DNA of 64,000 bases from Xenopus tropicalis (lineage: Eukaryota; Chordata; Amphibia; Anura; Pipidae), in the NCBI RefSeq assembly GCF_000004195.4, contig NC_030679.2, forward strand, positions 152,148,284-152,212,283, given 5' to 3'. Positions 45,249 through 57,010 of this stretch are shown in pieces (within the stretch, counting starts at the first letter, position 1; each line of letters starts with the position of its first letter). Both the position numbers and the translations under genes were made by a program. Below the pieces are notes generated by a model that was not told the DNA's origin, ran no database searches, and saw only the letters and a program-made list of their open reading frames with translations.

Positions 45249-47880
45249 GGAGACGTCGATTTCCCTGACGCCATTTTTAATTTCAATTGCCGCCCACCAG
45301 CGGCGCTTAATGCACTGCAACTCTTCCCCTCCCTCTGCAAGAGGCGTAGGGGCTGATAGACTGGGAGAGAAAAGGGGGTACTCGGTATCTCAGCCAGAGC
45401 CAGGGAGGAGGGGGGCGGAGCTACAAACAAGGGGAAACCCCCCCCAGTCTCCTCCCCCCGCTCCCCAAAACACGATGCACTCATTTTAAAGCACCTTAAG
45501 AAAATGCACTTTACAGAAACTGATCAAAAATTTTGAACTTATTCCTTTTTCCTTTTTTGGGTTTTTTTTTTCGTTGATATTTTTGTTCAGTTTTTTTTGT
45601 TGTTTTTTTTATAGAAAACTTTTGAAAACCATCCGAAAAAGGAGGGAAAAACTGGATCTCGCGACTTTTCGACTGTTTATTAATCGTTTGACGTTATCGT
45701 TGCATTTTTTTTTATTTTATGACTTTTTTTAACTTTTGACAGTTTCTGACTTTGTTTTTGTTTTTTTTGTATCCAAAAGTGAAGTTTTTCGGGCAAAAAA
45801 AAAAAACTATTAAAAGAAAATTATTTTGAAAAAAGAAAAATGCAGCCAAAAAACACTTATTTTTTTGTTAAGTCTTTTTTCCTCGAAATCTATTTTTGTT
45901 TAGAAAAAAGAAGAAAAAAAAAAAAAAAAGAAATGGAAAAAATCCTAAAAAGAAAAAAAAAAAAAACCAGCTTCGATTTTTTTGCGCTTTTTGTTTTTTT
46001 AGCAAAGTGGAAGAATTCTGCTTGGAGAACAAGCGGTTAATCCATCAAAACTTGAAAGAATGCACTTATTTAGCTATCGGGGGGGGAATATCTGCATTTT
46101 AATGGTTCATTTTTGCACAGAGAAAAAAACATTTGTTTTTGGTAAAAAAAAGAAAAACTGCTAAAAAAAAAAACTGTCTCCCCGCCCCCCCAGCTTGGGA
46201 ACCGCCCCTCTGAAGGACTGTTTCTTTCCGAGGCCCCTCCCCCTGATCCTGTGAAGGAAGTGAAACCACAGCGGGAGCGACTACCCCGACAGCCTATAGA
46301 GCGCCTCCTGCGCCCGGAGGGGGCGTGGCTACAATTCTCCGGGGGGGAAAAAGGACTGAATATCGCTTTTTTTTTTTTAAAGGGACTGATTGGTCGGTGC
46401 GGTACCTGCTCACTTTGCCCCGCCCCCGACTGTTGTTTTTTTTTTTGTTTGTGTTTTAATCCTGCTTTTGTTTACAAATGTCCCGAAGAGTGGACGCCAT
46501 TGCTAACAATGGAACAGTGGGCGGGTCCTCCGCCCGAAGCTACAGACAGAACTTGCCCCCCAGAGGGCGGGGCATCTGGAGAAAGCATTTTTTATTGGGC
46601 GTCCGGTGCAATTTGCCTTAATTTCGACGTGGAAACTCGACGCCGCCCGAAGCGCAAAGATCCCCTTTACGGACATATTGGGAGCGGCCCACGCGGACGT
46701 GTCTGCCCCTCGTTAGCGACACTCGTCTGTCCCACCGGGAGCCGTGGGGCTCAGACCAACGTGAAAATGTGACTGGCGACTCCCAGAGACCTCGCAGAAC
46801 TGGAGTCCCAACCCGAGCAGTGTTTCTGGCCCAATCGGCCACTGACTTGTTGCTATTGCGAGACTCGCCCACCGGCGCTGGCCCCTCCCCCGAGGATCCT
46901 GGCGGCCGCGTGTTGTGTAAATAGGACTTGCAGCAAAGGAAACGCTAATTTGCCGAAATCCGGCAGTTTTATGCCTAAAAACGATGCTCATTTCTTTGTT
47001 TTTTTTTGTTGTTGCCGTGGGTTTCATGTGTATCTTTGCCACACGAATGTATTAGGGCAGGAGCTGGCATCCAGCAACGTTACTGCCACTGTTGCCCCGC
47101 GGGTGGGCGAGGTGTTGCCCTGTAGGGGGAAATGTACATAGTTGGGGGGCCCCCGGGTATTGGGGCGCCCCTGCAATCGCAGAGTGTATAGAAATGAGGG
47201 GAATTTTCCTTTGTGTTCTGTGCTGAATGTAACACGTTTGTACATAGCCACACCCCCTCACTGTCCTGTGCGGGGCTGGGAATAGCCACACCCCCTTGTA
47301 AATAGCCACTCCCCCCCAAGCCACCTCCTATTCCAGCCCTGTGTCCCAGTGTGGGTTTATACCCCTAAATAGCGCCCTGGGGCCGCCTGTGTGTGTATAG
47401 GGCGGCCATATTGTGCTGTATGGGGGGTATGAAGTCACACGTGTGGGCGTGTCTGTGTGATGTAAATAAACCTGTTCATGTGTTTGCACCCCTTTATCTG
47501 CATTCAATTGTGGGGGTTCAGCAGCCCCTTTATCATTTTATGTGACCCCCCAACAATCTTAAAGTCTGAACCAATCAGAATTAGGTGAAGTGGAAATAGT
47601 CACAGTCGACCAATCAGATCAGCTTACTGATTGGTCTCTAGGCCCGGAGCCCCGCCCCCGAGTAACTCGATTTAGATTTCAGGGAGGGGTCGGTCCGACT
47701 GTTTAGTTCTGGTTTCAATTGATACAAAATGTTGTGAATCCCGGCCGTGTGCGTATGGGGGGGGGTTGGTGTATATGGGGGTACACTCCCCCTCCCCCCC
47801 CTGTACGTACCGGCCCGTTCCATTCTCTCTCATGATATTTTGCCTTATTTTTCAGTATTAAAGGTTTGAAGTGAACTGAG
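45249..47880 (+). promoter_or_regulatory. GIGYF1 3' UTR with two polyadenylation signals
   Basis: Long 3' untranslated region. The 45520-46160 part is made of T and A homopolymers. Candidate polyadenylation signals are AATAAA at 47465-47470 and ATTAAA at 47857-47862, giving UTRs of about 2.2 or 2.6 kb. Open frames inside it (for example 46251-46772) show no domain. Confidence 0.65.
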
Positions 47881-48417
47881 CTGCACCGTGTGTTTGGCGC
47901 AAGCCCGGCCCCGCCCCCGACACGCCCAGCAGAGGCGGGCACTAGTGCAGCGCGGGGGCGGTCCCTTTTTGTTTCAATGCTGCGGATTTGGGGGGAGCTT
48001 TGCGTCTCACCTTTTGTTCCATTTTGTTGTCGTTGTGTTTCCCATAATGATAAATACCTGTATGCAAAGCAACCGCCTCGCTGGTGTTTCACTAAAGGGA
48101 TTGTGGGAAATTCTGGGGAGGCGGCGAGTGTAGCGGAGGCTGTTGTGCCCCGTTTATTGGCTGAGTGGGGTTCCTTCTCCAGGGCCGGGGGGGGGGCATC
48201 TGCGTGAGTGTTAGTGCACTTACCCTTTGCCCAGTGTAAGTATAGGAGCAGCAGCGGGACATATCTGTGTGTATAAACATGGCTGCCCGGGGGGGGTGCC
48301 ATCACACCATGGGTATGGGAGGGGCAATTGGTGGCAAATTCCAGAAACAGCAGCCACTTTGGCTTAGCCCCGCCCCTCAGGTGTTTTGTGGAGTCTGTTC
48401 CTCTTAATTGGCTGCTG

Positions 48418-50240
48418 CCGCCCGTATGTACCCTTATTGCCCTGTCATGCCCGTATGTACCCTTATTGCCCTGTCATGCCCGTATGTACCCTTATTGCCC
48501 TGTCATGCCCGTATGTACCCTTATTGCCCTGTCATGCCCGTATGTACCCTTATTGCCCTGTTGTTATGCCCGTATGTACCCTTATTGCCCTGTCATGCCC
48601 GTATGTACCCTTATTGCCCTGTCATGCCCGTATGTACCCTTATTGCCCTGTCATGCCCGTATGTACCCTTATTGCCCTGTCATGCCCGTATGTACCCTTA
48701 TTGCCCTGTTGTTATGCCCGTATGTACCCTTATTGCCCTGTCGTGCCTGTATGTACCCTTATTGCCCTGTCGTGCCCGTATGTATCCTTATTGCCCTGTC
48801 CTTGTGCCTGTATGTACCCTTATTGCCCTGTCCTTGTGCCCGTATGTACCCTTATTGCCCTGTTGTTATGCCCGTATGTACCCTTATTGCCCTGTCGTGC
48901 CCGTATGTACCCTTATTGCCCTGTCTCTCCCATACGTACCCTTATTGCCCTGTCTCTCCCATACGTACCCTTATTGCCCTGTCGTGCCCGTGCGTACCCT
49001 TATTGCCCTGTCTCTCCCGTACGTACCCTTATTGCCCTGTCGTGCCCGTACGTACCCTTATTGCCCTGTCGTGCCCGTACGTACCCTTATTGCCCTGTCT
49101 CTCCCGTACGTACCCTTATTGCCCTGTCTTTCCCATACGTACCCTTATTGCCCTGTCGTCGTGCCCGTATTTACCCTTATTGCCCTGTCTCTCCCATACG
49201 TACCCTTATTGCCCTGTCGTGCCCGTACGTACCCTTATTGCCCTGTCTCTCCCGTGCGTACCCTTATTGCCCTGTCTCTCCCGTACGTACCCTTATTGCC
49301 CTGTCGTGCCTGTATGTATCCTTATTGCCCTGTCCTTGTGCCTGTATGTACCCTTATTGCCCTGTCCTTGTGCCCGTATGTACCCTTATTGCCCTGTTGT
49401 TATGCCCGTATGTACCCTTATTGCCCTGTCGTGCCCGTATGTACCCTTATTGCCCTGTCTCTCCCATACGTACCCTTATTGCCCTGTCTCTCCCATACGT
49501 ACCCTTATTGCCCTGTCGTGCCCGTGCGTACCCTTATTGCCCTGTCTCTCCCATACGTACCCTTATTGCCCTGTCGTGCCCGTACGTACCCTTATTGCCC
49601 TGTCGTGCCCGTACGTACCCTTATTGCCCTGTCTCTCCCATACGTACCCTTATTGCCCTGTCTCTCCCATACGTACCCTTATTGCCCTGTCGTCGTGCCC
49701 GTATTTACCCTTATTGCCCTGTCTCTCCCATACGTACCCTTATTGCCCTGTCGTGCCCGTACGTACCCTTATTGCCCTGTCTCTCCCGTGCGTACCCTTA
49801 TTGCCCTGTCTCTCCCGTACGTACCCTTATTGCCCTGTCGTGCCCGTACGTACCCTTATTGCCCTGTCTCTCCCATACGTACCCTTATTGCCCTGTCGTG
49901 CCCGTACGTACCCTTATTACCCTGTCTCCCATACGTACCCTTATTGCCCTGTCATGCCCGTACGTACCCTTATTGCCCTGTCTCTCCCGTACGTACCCTT
50001 ATTGCCCTGTCTCTCCCGTACGTACCCTTATTGCCCTGTCATGCCCGTATGTACCCTTATTGCCCTGTCATGCCCGTATGTACCCTTATTGCCCTGTCTC
50101 TCCCATACGTACCCTTATTGCCCTGTCGTCGTGCCCGTATTTACCCTTATTGCCCTGTCGTCGTGCCCATATTTACCCTTATTGCCCTGTCGTCGTGCCC
50201 ATATTTACCCTTATTGCCCTGTCGTCGTGCCCATCTCACC
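48418..50240. repeat. 29-bp minisatellite with a 534-bp higher-order duplication
   Basis: About 66 units of CCCGTATGTACCCTTATTGC plus CCTGTCATG, with TCTCTCCCATACG, CGTCGTGCCCGTATT and other variants. The variant order around 48781 recurs at 49315, so a block of about 18 units was duplicated. All three + frames are open for about 650 codons because 29 is not a multiple of 3 and no phase has a stop; none is a gene. Confidence 0.95.
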
Positions 50241-52100
50241 ATCTTGCAATTTGCTCCCCCAGTGCAGGTCCCTGTAGTCTCCCAGTTGGGCATTTCCAGT
50301 TTGTGGGGAACGTGTAGGGCACAATGCCACTCTGGGTCTGTGGGCGTCGGTGCCATGTGACTGACTGGGGGGCAATTACTGGGAGATGAACTCGGGGCAA
50401 GAGGGGCCTGGGCTTGGTGCCCACAGAGGAGGAGAAGAAGGAAGATCTTCCCCAAAATGGAATGGGGGGGGCACTGAGGGGAGGAGTCTGTGACCAGTGG
50501 AACCTGCACGTGAGATGCCCCCGAGTTTCCCCTTTGCCCCTGTACATCTGCCCCAAGAGCCTCAGACCCCTGGCATATGCACCTCCTATTGGCCCATCAG
50601 GTGAGTGGGTTACAGTTCCACATCCAACAGGGGCTCATGTAGCACCGATGTTGGTGCCCATACTCCCCACAGTTACACTATTGCCCCATATTCATAGGAA
50701 AGATCGTTCTTTCACCCCGCCAACATTAAGAGCTGAATGGTCAGATACGCCTTCTTCCCCCTCTCTGGCCAATCAGCATTAACCTTCAATGGCGCCCAAT
50801 CAGCATTGTCGGTCCTGCCCAATCAACGAGGCGACCGCTGCCCAAGGCTGTTACCAATACTGATGTCTCCCACCATACTATAATATCAGTGGGAATATGA
50901 CCCCCTCTAGGGAAAGCGGGGTGTTTCTGCCCCTCAGTGTGTCGGGGTGGGAGGGGAGGTATTAGGAGGAGCCCAAACTAGGAAGTGGGACGGTAACAGA
51001 ATGGGGTGAAAGGAAGTTGTAAAACAATAGAGTTGGGCGAGGAGAGTCCCAAGGAAGCCGTAGGCTGATAGTGATGGGTCAAATGGAAGGGGCAGGCAGA
51101 GGGTATAATAGTCCAATAGTCTTTATAGACAGTTTGGGGCAGTATCGCACCTTGGGGTTTGGGGCAGTTTCGCACCTTGGGGTTTGGGGGCTCTGGTCCA
51201 CAGCCCTAGGGGAGAGTTGGTGGCATCTGGTTCTCCTTGACAATGAAGAAACCCCCGGCGGAACCCAAGGGAAAGCGACTCTCTCTGTCCGAGAGGTGAA
51301 GGAGGATCTCAAGCCCCTTGGCCCTTTGTGCCGTTCAGCCAGGGGGTCAGACATAATGGGGCCCCCCAGCCTAAAGGCTCGAAGACTTATGGTTATTGTA
51401 CTACGAGAGTTTCAAGCCTTTTCTTTTCTCTGCCTTTTCTGCCCCTACTGAGGTAATGGTGCCCCGGCCAAGTCCAGAGGGGCCTGAAGATCACTCGTGG
51501 TGGAACCGCCCACATTGGGTTTGAGGGTTCCAGGCAGAGAACCTTTGCACAACTTGCTGAAGGTTGGGGGGGGTCGTAGTTTCACAACAGTGGGATGCAG
51601 TAGACCCATTACAGTTCTTCAGATTGGGGGAGGGTGTATGGGGGATCAGGCCACAGCCAATGGGGGAGGCCTCTGCTAAACCCAGGGGAAAGGGGACCCT
51701 ATCCTATCATGTATTACCTTTGGGTTAGGATGTTACATTTCCCACAGCATCTCGGGGGGGTTGGGAAAGGTTTCTCTGAGTAGAACATGTGGTTTGGGCT
51801 TTTCTCCTACAACAGTTTGTCCTCTCCCCATGTCAACCTGAAGGATTACAAAGAGATTTCCCCCAACAACTTTTATTGTTAAAAGCCCCTCTGGGGCAGT
51901 TAGTTACCCCCAATAGCAAGTAACTGAACCACTCTGTGAGCCCTTAGCCTAGCGAAACCCACAGGAGAAAGATGGTACCTATTAAAAGATGGTTCATTCT
52001 ACTCCCATTATTACATATGGCGACATTAATATCGTTTAGAAATAATACGAACAAATGTTATTGGCTGCAATAGAAACCAGTAAAGGATAATGATATGTTC
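50241..52100. other. Intergenic stretch between GIGYF1 and the TRIM gene
   Basis: I recognise no gene. The stretch contains short unique sequence, several ATTGG/CCAAT boxes (50590-50830) and a local direct repeat of TTTGGGGCAGTTTCGCACCT (51130-51180). Small open frames here lack any domain. Confidence 0.5.
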
Positions 52101-52359
52101 AAATTTTTATTAAGGAATAATGGGAAATGTGTTTACAGCCAATGTTAGCTCACAGAATAAGGTCATTTGCATATATTCAAATGCAAACGGTTACAAGTTG
52201 CGCCTAAAGCTTTCATTTTTAAGTAACAAATACAATACGAGATTTTATAGATATTGTAAAATGAACCAATAATGGGTTGTTGGGCAGATGGGAGGGGCTA
52301 GAGGCAAAAGTCCCTTCCCGATCATTACTCGCCCTGAGCAAGAACATGGAGCCGGAACC

Positions 52360-53907
52360 CTAACTAATGATTCTTACCCAGGAACTATCACCCCAGCCAA
52401 ATATATTAATTGCAGCATGAAGGGGCTCAGTGAAGGAGGCGGCGAAGGTGTGTAAGTGCCTGATTGGCTCGCTCAGCTCATAGAAGGACAGGCGTCCGGC
52501 CTCGTAGTCCAATGAGATCCTGAGTCTCCGACACAGAGTCGCGATAGGTAACTTGGTTTCTATACTATCGTGTCTCTGCGCACAGTTATATCCCCATCGG
52601 CACAAACTCCAGGACTTCTTGTTACCCCCAATGCCGGACTCTCTCCCGCCCCTCTCTATACTGGGATAGGCCACGCCCACCTGCCAGTCCCCACACTCAC
52701 TGCCCTCCACCTCCCAGTAATGTCGCCCCGAGGAGAAACTCTTTGTGCTTAAAACCTGAGCACAGTCCTGAAATCTCTCTGGTGAGTGAGGGTGACATTG
52801 CTCAGTGCGTGAGTAGGAGGCAGTTTTCCCATTGGCCGATACAAGTATGTTATTCCCGGCCGTGTTTGTATCCAGGAACAGGTCTGTGACCTTCTCTCCA
52901 TAGATCCTCCCCTTTACCCAAGTTGGAAACCCAGCTAAGCCTGTGAGTAATGTCTCTGAGATCCCACCCAGATCCAGATCCACTACATCCGGGACCCTTA
53001 TATAGGTTCCATGGGATTCCCATTGTGCCTGTAGGACAGTGAGTGGATCCACCATGTTGCACAGCTCCTCAATGTGATGGACCTTCCTGGACAGCTCGTC
53101 CTTCTTTATCTCCAGCTGTTGGATCAGGTCATGGAGTTGGTGGGAAACCTTCTCTTGTTCCCTGGAGATGTCACTCAGGAGTCGCTTCTCTAGGGCTTCC
53201 AGCCATTCCTTGATGTCTCTAAACAGGGCAGTGGCTCTCTCTGTCTCACCGGCTGCCACTTCTGCCACTTCTTTCCTGCGCTCCTGCAGCCACTGGATTT
53301 GCCCCTCAGTCTCCTCTCTCTCTGGGCTCAGGTTCTCCAGAACTTTCCTCAGTTTTTCTTTCTTCTTCTCAGAGGCCTCACTCAGCAGCTCCACCCTGTG
53401 GCCCCGGTGCTCCCCGGCCAGGCAGCAGGACACACAGATACAGGCAGAGTCCTCACAGCAGTAATACTCCAGAACCTTGTGATGTACGGAACATTTCACG
53501 TTCTCCAGGGAGGTGGGTTCCGTCAGTACATGTTCTACAGACTTGCTATGGACCCTCACGTGGGCATCACACAGAGAAGCCTCACAATGCAGACAGGCTT
53601 TAGCAGCAGGTACCGGAGAGTTAATACAGTAAGTGCAGTAGATCCCCGTCCCATCATGCTCTGGGTGAGTAGAAAGGAATCGTTCCGCGATATTCCCCAG
53701 AGTTCTGTTCCTGCTCAGGGTGGGACGTTCCTGATACTCAGCTCTGCATTCAGGGCAGGAATAACCCCCAGACTCCTCCTGGGTATCGAGCACCTTCTCA
53801 ATGCAGCCCCGGCAGTAGTTGTGGCCACAGGGCATGGTGACGGGATCTGTATAAACGCTCAGGCAGATGGAGCAGCTCAGCTCGTCTCTCAGATCAGCAG
53901 CCGCCAT
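52360..53907 (-). CDS. TRIM family E3 ubiquitin ligase (RING, B-box, coiled coil, PRY-SPRY)
   Basis: Single coding exon for 515 residues. Reading the - strand, TTTCTGCTCCCAG/CG precedes the ATG at 53907, so the start is MAAADLRDELSC. An ATG six codons upstream lies in the intron. RING (about residues 10-60): CSICLSVYTDPVTMPCGHNY, CRGCIEKV, then YSCPECRAEY, with the C3HC4 ligands in place. A B-box1-like C-x2-C segment (CTYCINSP...CLHCEASLCDAHV) and B-box2 (CSVHHKVLEYYCCEDSACIC, HRGHRVELL) follow, then a coiled coil (about 180-295) and a C-terminal PRY-SPRY (LDTNTAGN, RHYWEVEG, LRISLDYEAGRLSFYEL). TRIM proteins transfer ubiquitin, and the SPRY domain selects the target; many act in antiviral defence. 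Frogs have large lineage-specific TRIM sets, so I give no symbol; the layout resembles TRIM25/TRIM39-like members. An AATAAA on the - strand (52111-52106) is the likely end signal. Confidence 0.93.
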   Translation of the reverse strand: MAAADLRDELSCSICLSVYTDPVTMPCGHNYCRGCIEKVLDTQEESGGYSCPECRAEYQERPTLSRNRTLGNIAERFLSTHPEHDGTGIYCTYCINSPVPAAKACLHCEASLCDAHVRVHSKSVEHVLTEPTSLENVKCSVHHKVLEYYCCEDSACICVSCCLAGEHRGHRVELLSEASEKKKEKLRKVLENLSPEREETEGQIQWLQERRKEVAEVAAGETERATALFRDIKEWLEALEKRLLSDISREQEKVSHQLHDLIQQLEIKKDELSRKVHHIEELCNMVDPLTVLQAQWESHGTYIRVPDVVDLDLGGISETLLTGLAGFPTWVKGRIYGEKVTDLFLDTNTAGNNILVSANGKTASYSRTEQCHPHSPERFQDCAQVLSTKSFSSGRHYWEVEGSECGDWQVGVAYPSIERGGRESGIGGNKKSWSLCRWGYNCAQRHDSIETKLPIATLCRRLRISLDYEAGRLSFYELSEPIRHLHTFAASFTEPLHAAINIFGWGDSSWVRIIS

Positions 53908-54296
53908 CGCTGGGAGCAGAAACACAAATTGTAAGTTCTCTCTCTAAGACACCCCCCCCCCCCCACACACACACACACAGTAGAATTTCTGCATTTTCTT
54001 TCATCTGCTTCTTAATAACATTTATCCCCATGTTTTTCATGGAACCAAACTCTCAACCGGCGTCTTTTTCCTACTGATTCACTTGAACCATTTGGGGATT
54101 AGTTTTTGCCTATAAAGCAATCAGTTCCTTATTTTTTATATTCACTTTCTCGATTGCCGTTTCCCAGCCGCTGTAATATGTATAAACCATAAGGAAGTCT
54201 CATTACCTCTTCTTCCCTATTAACTTCCTTACGTCTGAGTTACCCCACATAAGGGGGTTCTTAGAGCCCCCACATTTTCTTCTTAATGCAATAGAG

Positions 54297-54472
54297 CAGT
54301 GGTTCTCAACCTTCCTAATGCCGTGACCCTTTTCATGTTGTGGTGACCCCCAACCATAAAATTATTCCTAAGGCCATTGGAAATATGTGTTTTCTGATGG
54401 TCTTTGGTGACCCCTGGGAAAAGGCTGTTCGACCCCCAAAGGGGTCCCGAACCCACAGGTTGAGAACTGCTG
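54297..54472. mobile_element. Nonautonomous hAT element (MITE) with 8-bp target duplication
   Basis: A 176-bp element with terminal inverted repeats CAGTGGTTCTCAACCT and AGGTTGAGAACTGCTG, the classic ends of Charlie/URR1-like hAT elements. CAATAGAG lies directly before it (54289-54296) and CAATAGAT directly after (54473-54480), an 8-bp target duplication with one mismatch. It encodes no transposase. Confidence 0.9.
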
Positions 54473-55239
54473 CAATAGATAAACTTACAAAAAGTTGAAC
54501 CTACCATGGACTCTAGATGGCTTGAAGACTAGAAAGTTTTTTAGACTTCCAAAAACTCTCCAGCCTTCCCTGTCCACTCTAGGGATAGGGAAAATCCATA
54601 GAAAGCACCTTGTATGATACTATAGAGGACTGCAGCCTGGGAAGTGGGGTATAACCAGAGCTAGAACTTATGGAACCCCATGAACAGAACGTAAGGAGAG
54701 TCTTGAGAAGATCCCAGGAGCTCTGTAACATTTTTGGATGAAGGAGTTCAGTGCAGATATTAACACCCAGAGAGGAGCTTGAGGAATGTCTCACTAAGAT
54801 CAACATGGTAGCAGATGTTCTGTGTGATGCCTCAAGAGAGAGCCAGAAGAGCTTTATGGCTTAGAGCTCAGTTGCTGATGGACATTTATGGAACAGCCTC
54901 TGTGCTGTGGCTTTTGGGCCTTGTCATCTCATGAAACCAACCCAAGGGATGAATGTACCTCAGCTCAGATAGAAAAAGCAAATTCTTTCTTCCATTAAGA
55001 TTACTGCCCAAGTAAAATCTGAATTCTCAGAGAGACAGTGGACATCCCACAAGAGCCCAGCAGTTGCCCCAGCAGAAACCCTCCTTGTGGTGCCAGAAGG
55101 TACCTTCCTGTGTGAGGGAGACGCCAAGGAACCATCAGAGACAGCTCATTGCTCCACATCATTGCAGAAGAACTTCATCTCTTCCTCCACAGAAATTCAT
55201 TCTCACTCTACTTTCCTGGGCCAAAATGGTCCATCACCC

Positions 55240-56475
55240 ACGTTCTCTCCACCAAAGAACTCAACCCAGAACCTCAACTCTAAATCCAATAGGTCCTGCG
55301 TTCTCTCCACCAAAGAACTCAACCCAGTACCTCAACTCTAAATCCAATAGGTCCCGTGTTCTCTCCACCAAAGAACTCAACCCAGTACCTCAACTCTAAA
55401 TCCAATAGGTCCCACGTTCTCTCCACCAAAGAACTCAACCCAGTACCTCAACTCTAAATCCAATAGGTCCCACGTTCTCTCCACCAAAGAACTCAACCCA
55501 GAACCTCAACTCTAAATCCAATAGGTCCCACGTTCTCTCCACCAAAGAACTCAACCCAGTACCTCAACTCTAAATCCAATAGGTCCCGTGTTCTCTCCAC
55601 CAAAGAACTCAACCCAGTACCTCAACTCTAAATCCAATAGGTCCCGTGTTCTCTCCACCAAAGAACTCAACCCAGTACCTCAACTCTAAATCCAATAGGT
55701 CCCACGTTCTCTCCACCAAAGAACTCAACCCAGTACCTCAACTCTAAATCCAATAGGTCCCACGTTCTCTCCACCAAAGAACTCAACCCAGAACCTCAAC
55801 TCTAAATCCAATAGGTCCCACGTTCTCTCCACCAAAGAACTCAACCCAGAACCTCAACTCTAAATCCAATAGGTCCTGCGTTCTCTCCACCAAAGAACTC
55901 AACCCAGTACCTCAACTCTAAATCCAATAGGTCCCACGTTCTCTCCACCAAAGAACTCAACCCAGAACCTCAACTCTAAATCCAATAGGTCCTGCGTTCT
56001 CTCCACCAAAGAACTCAACCCAGTACCTCAACTCTAAATCCAATAGGTCCCGTGTTCTCTCCACCAAAGAACTCAACCCAGTACCTCAACTCTAAATCCA
56101 ATAGATCCCGCGTTCTCTCCACCAAAGAACTCAACCCAGTACCTCAACTCTAAATCCAATAGGTCCCGCGTTCTCTCCACCAAAGAACTCAACCCAGTAC
56201 CTCAACTCTAAATCCAATAGGTCCCACGTTCTCTCCACCAAAGAACTCAACCCAGTACCTCAACTCTAAATCCAATAGGTCCCACATTCTCTCCACCAAA
56301 TAACTCAACCCAGTACCTCAACTCTAAATCCAATAGGTCCCACGTTCTCTCCACCAAAGAACTCAACCCAGTACCTCAACTCTAAATCCAATAGGTCCCA
56401 CGTTCTCTCCACCAAAGAACTCAACCCAGTACCTCAACTCTAAATCCAAAACGTCTCACGTTCTCTCCACCATAG
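55240..56475. repeat. 58-bp minisatellite in the TRIM 5' intron
   Basis: About 21 copies of a 58-bp unit (GTTCTCTCCACCAAAGAACT, CAACCCAGTACCTCAACTCT, AAATCCAATAGGTCCCAC). The copies differ mainly at a few positions (CACG, GTG, TGCG; GTACC or GAACC), and the variant order repeats, implying block duplications. A short GATGGAGAA repeat lies downstream (56572-56625). Confidence 0.95.
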
Positions 56476-56639
56476 AACTGGCTCAGAAGGGGAGCTTCAC
56501 ACTGGAGCTAAGATTCTCCAAGCTGTTCAGTTGCACGAAAACTTTTTTTGTGGCTCATTAATGAGAGTCATGATGGAGAAGATGGAGGAGATGGAGAAGA
56601 TGGAGGAGATGGAGAAGATGGAGATGACTTTTCTTGACC

Positions 56640-57010
56640 TCACTGGTGGATATAGTCACGTGCCACTTTGTATCATGGCCGTAGCTGTGTGACTAACTCT
56701 CTGTTAATATCAGTGATTGGCCTTCCTTCTAGAGACCCACCCACCAGAACCAATCACTTGGGGATAGATTTGAAATTGGGTGAAATCTGACCCAGACCCA
56801 TGCGGATTGCCCAATGTCTCCCGTCAGCGCTGCGTTATGTAAATCAGCCTTGGGAAACGGGATTCCTGGTCGTGGAATTGGTTTGTTTTGTGATTCAGAT
56901 GGAACTGGAACCCCAGGAACCCAAGGAACCTGCCACTTCCTGGTCACAGTTCCACGCGGCACCACGACAGCTGGACAATGTGACTGAGATGTGACACAGA
57001 AATGTCCTCC
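56640..57010. other. Unique spacer in the TRIM 5' intron
   Basis: No gene or repeat recognised. Small open frames on both strands (for example 56800-56994) show no domain. Confidence 0.4.

Noticed and set aside
46251..46772. 173-codon open frame downstream of GIGYF1
   Set aside because: It lies in the GIGYF1 3' UTR before the polyadenylation signals, and has no domain or splice evidence.
48328..50360. Three overlapping 650-codon frames
   Set aside because: The stop-free 29-bp repeat unit explains all three frames. There is no start context, domain or frame preference.
53908..53925. Upstream ATG (MFLLPA) as the TRIM start
   Set aside because: These codons fall within a splice acceptor tract (TTTCTGCTCCCAG) on the - strand; the ATG at 53907 follows the exon border and begins the conserved N terminus.
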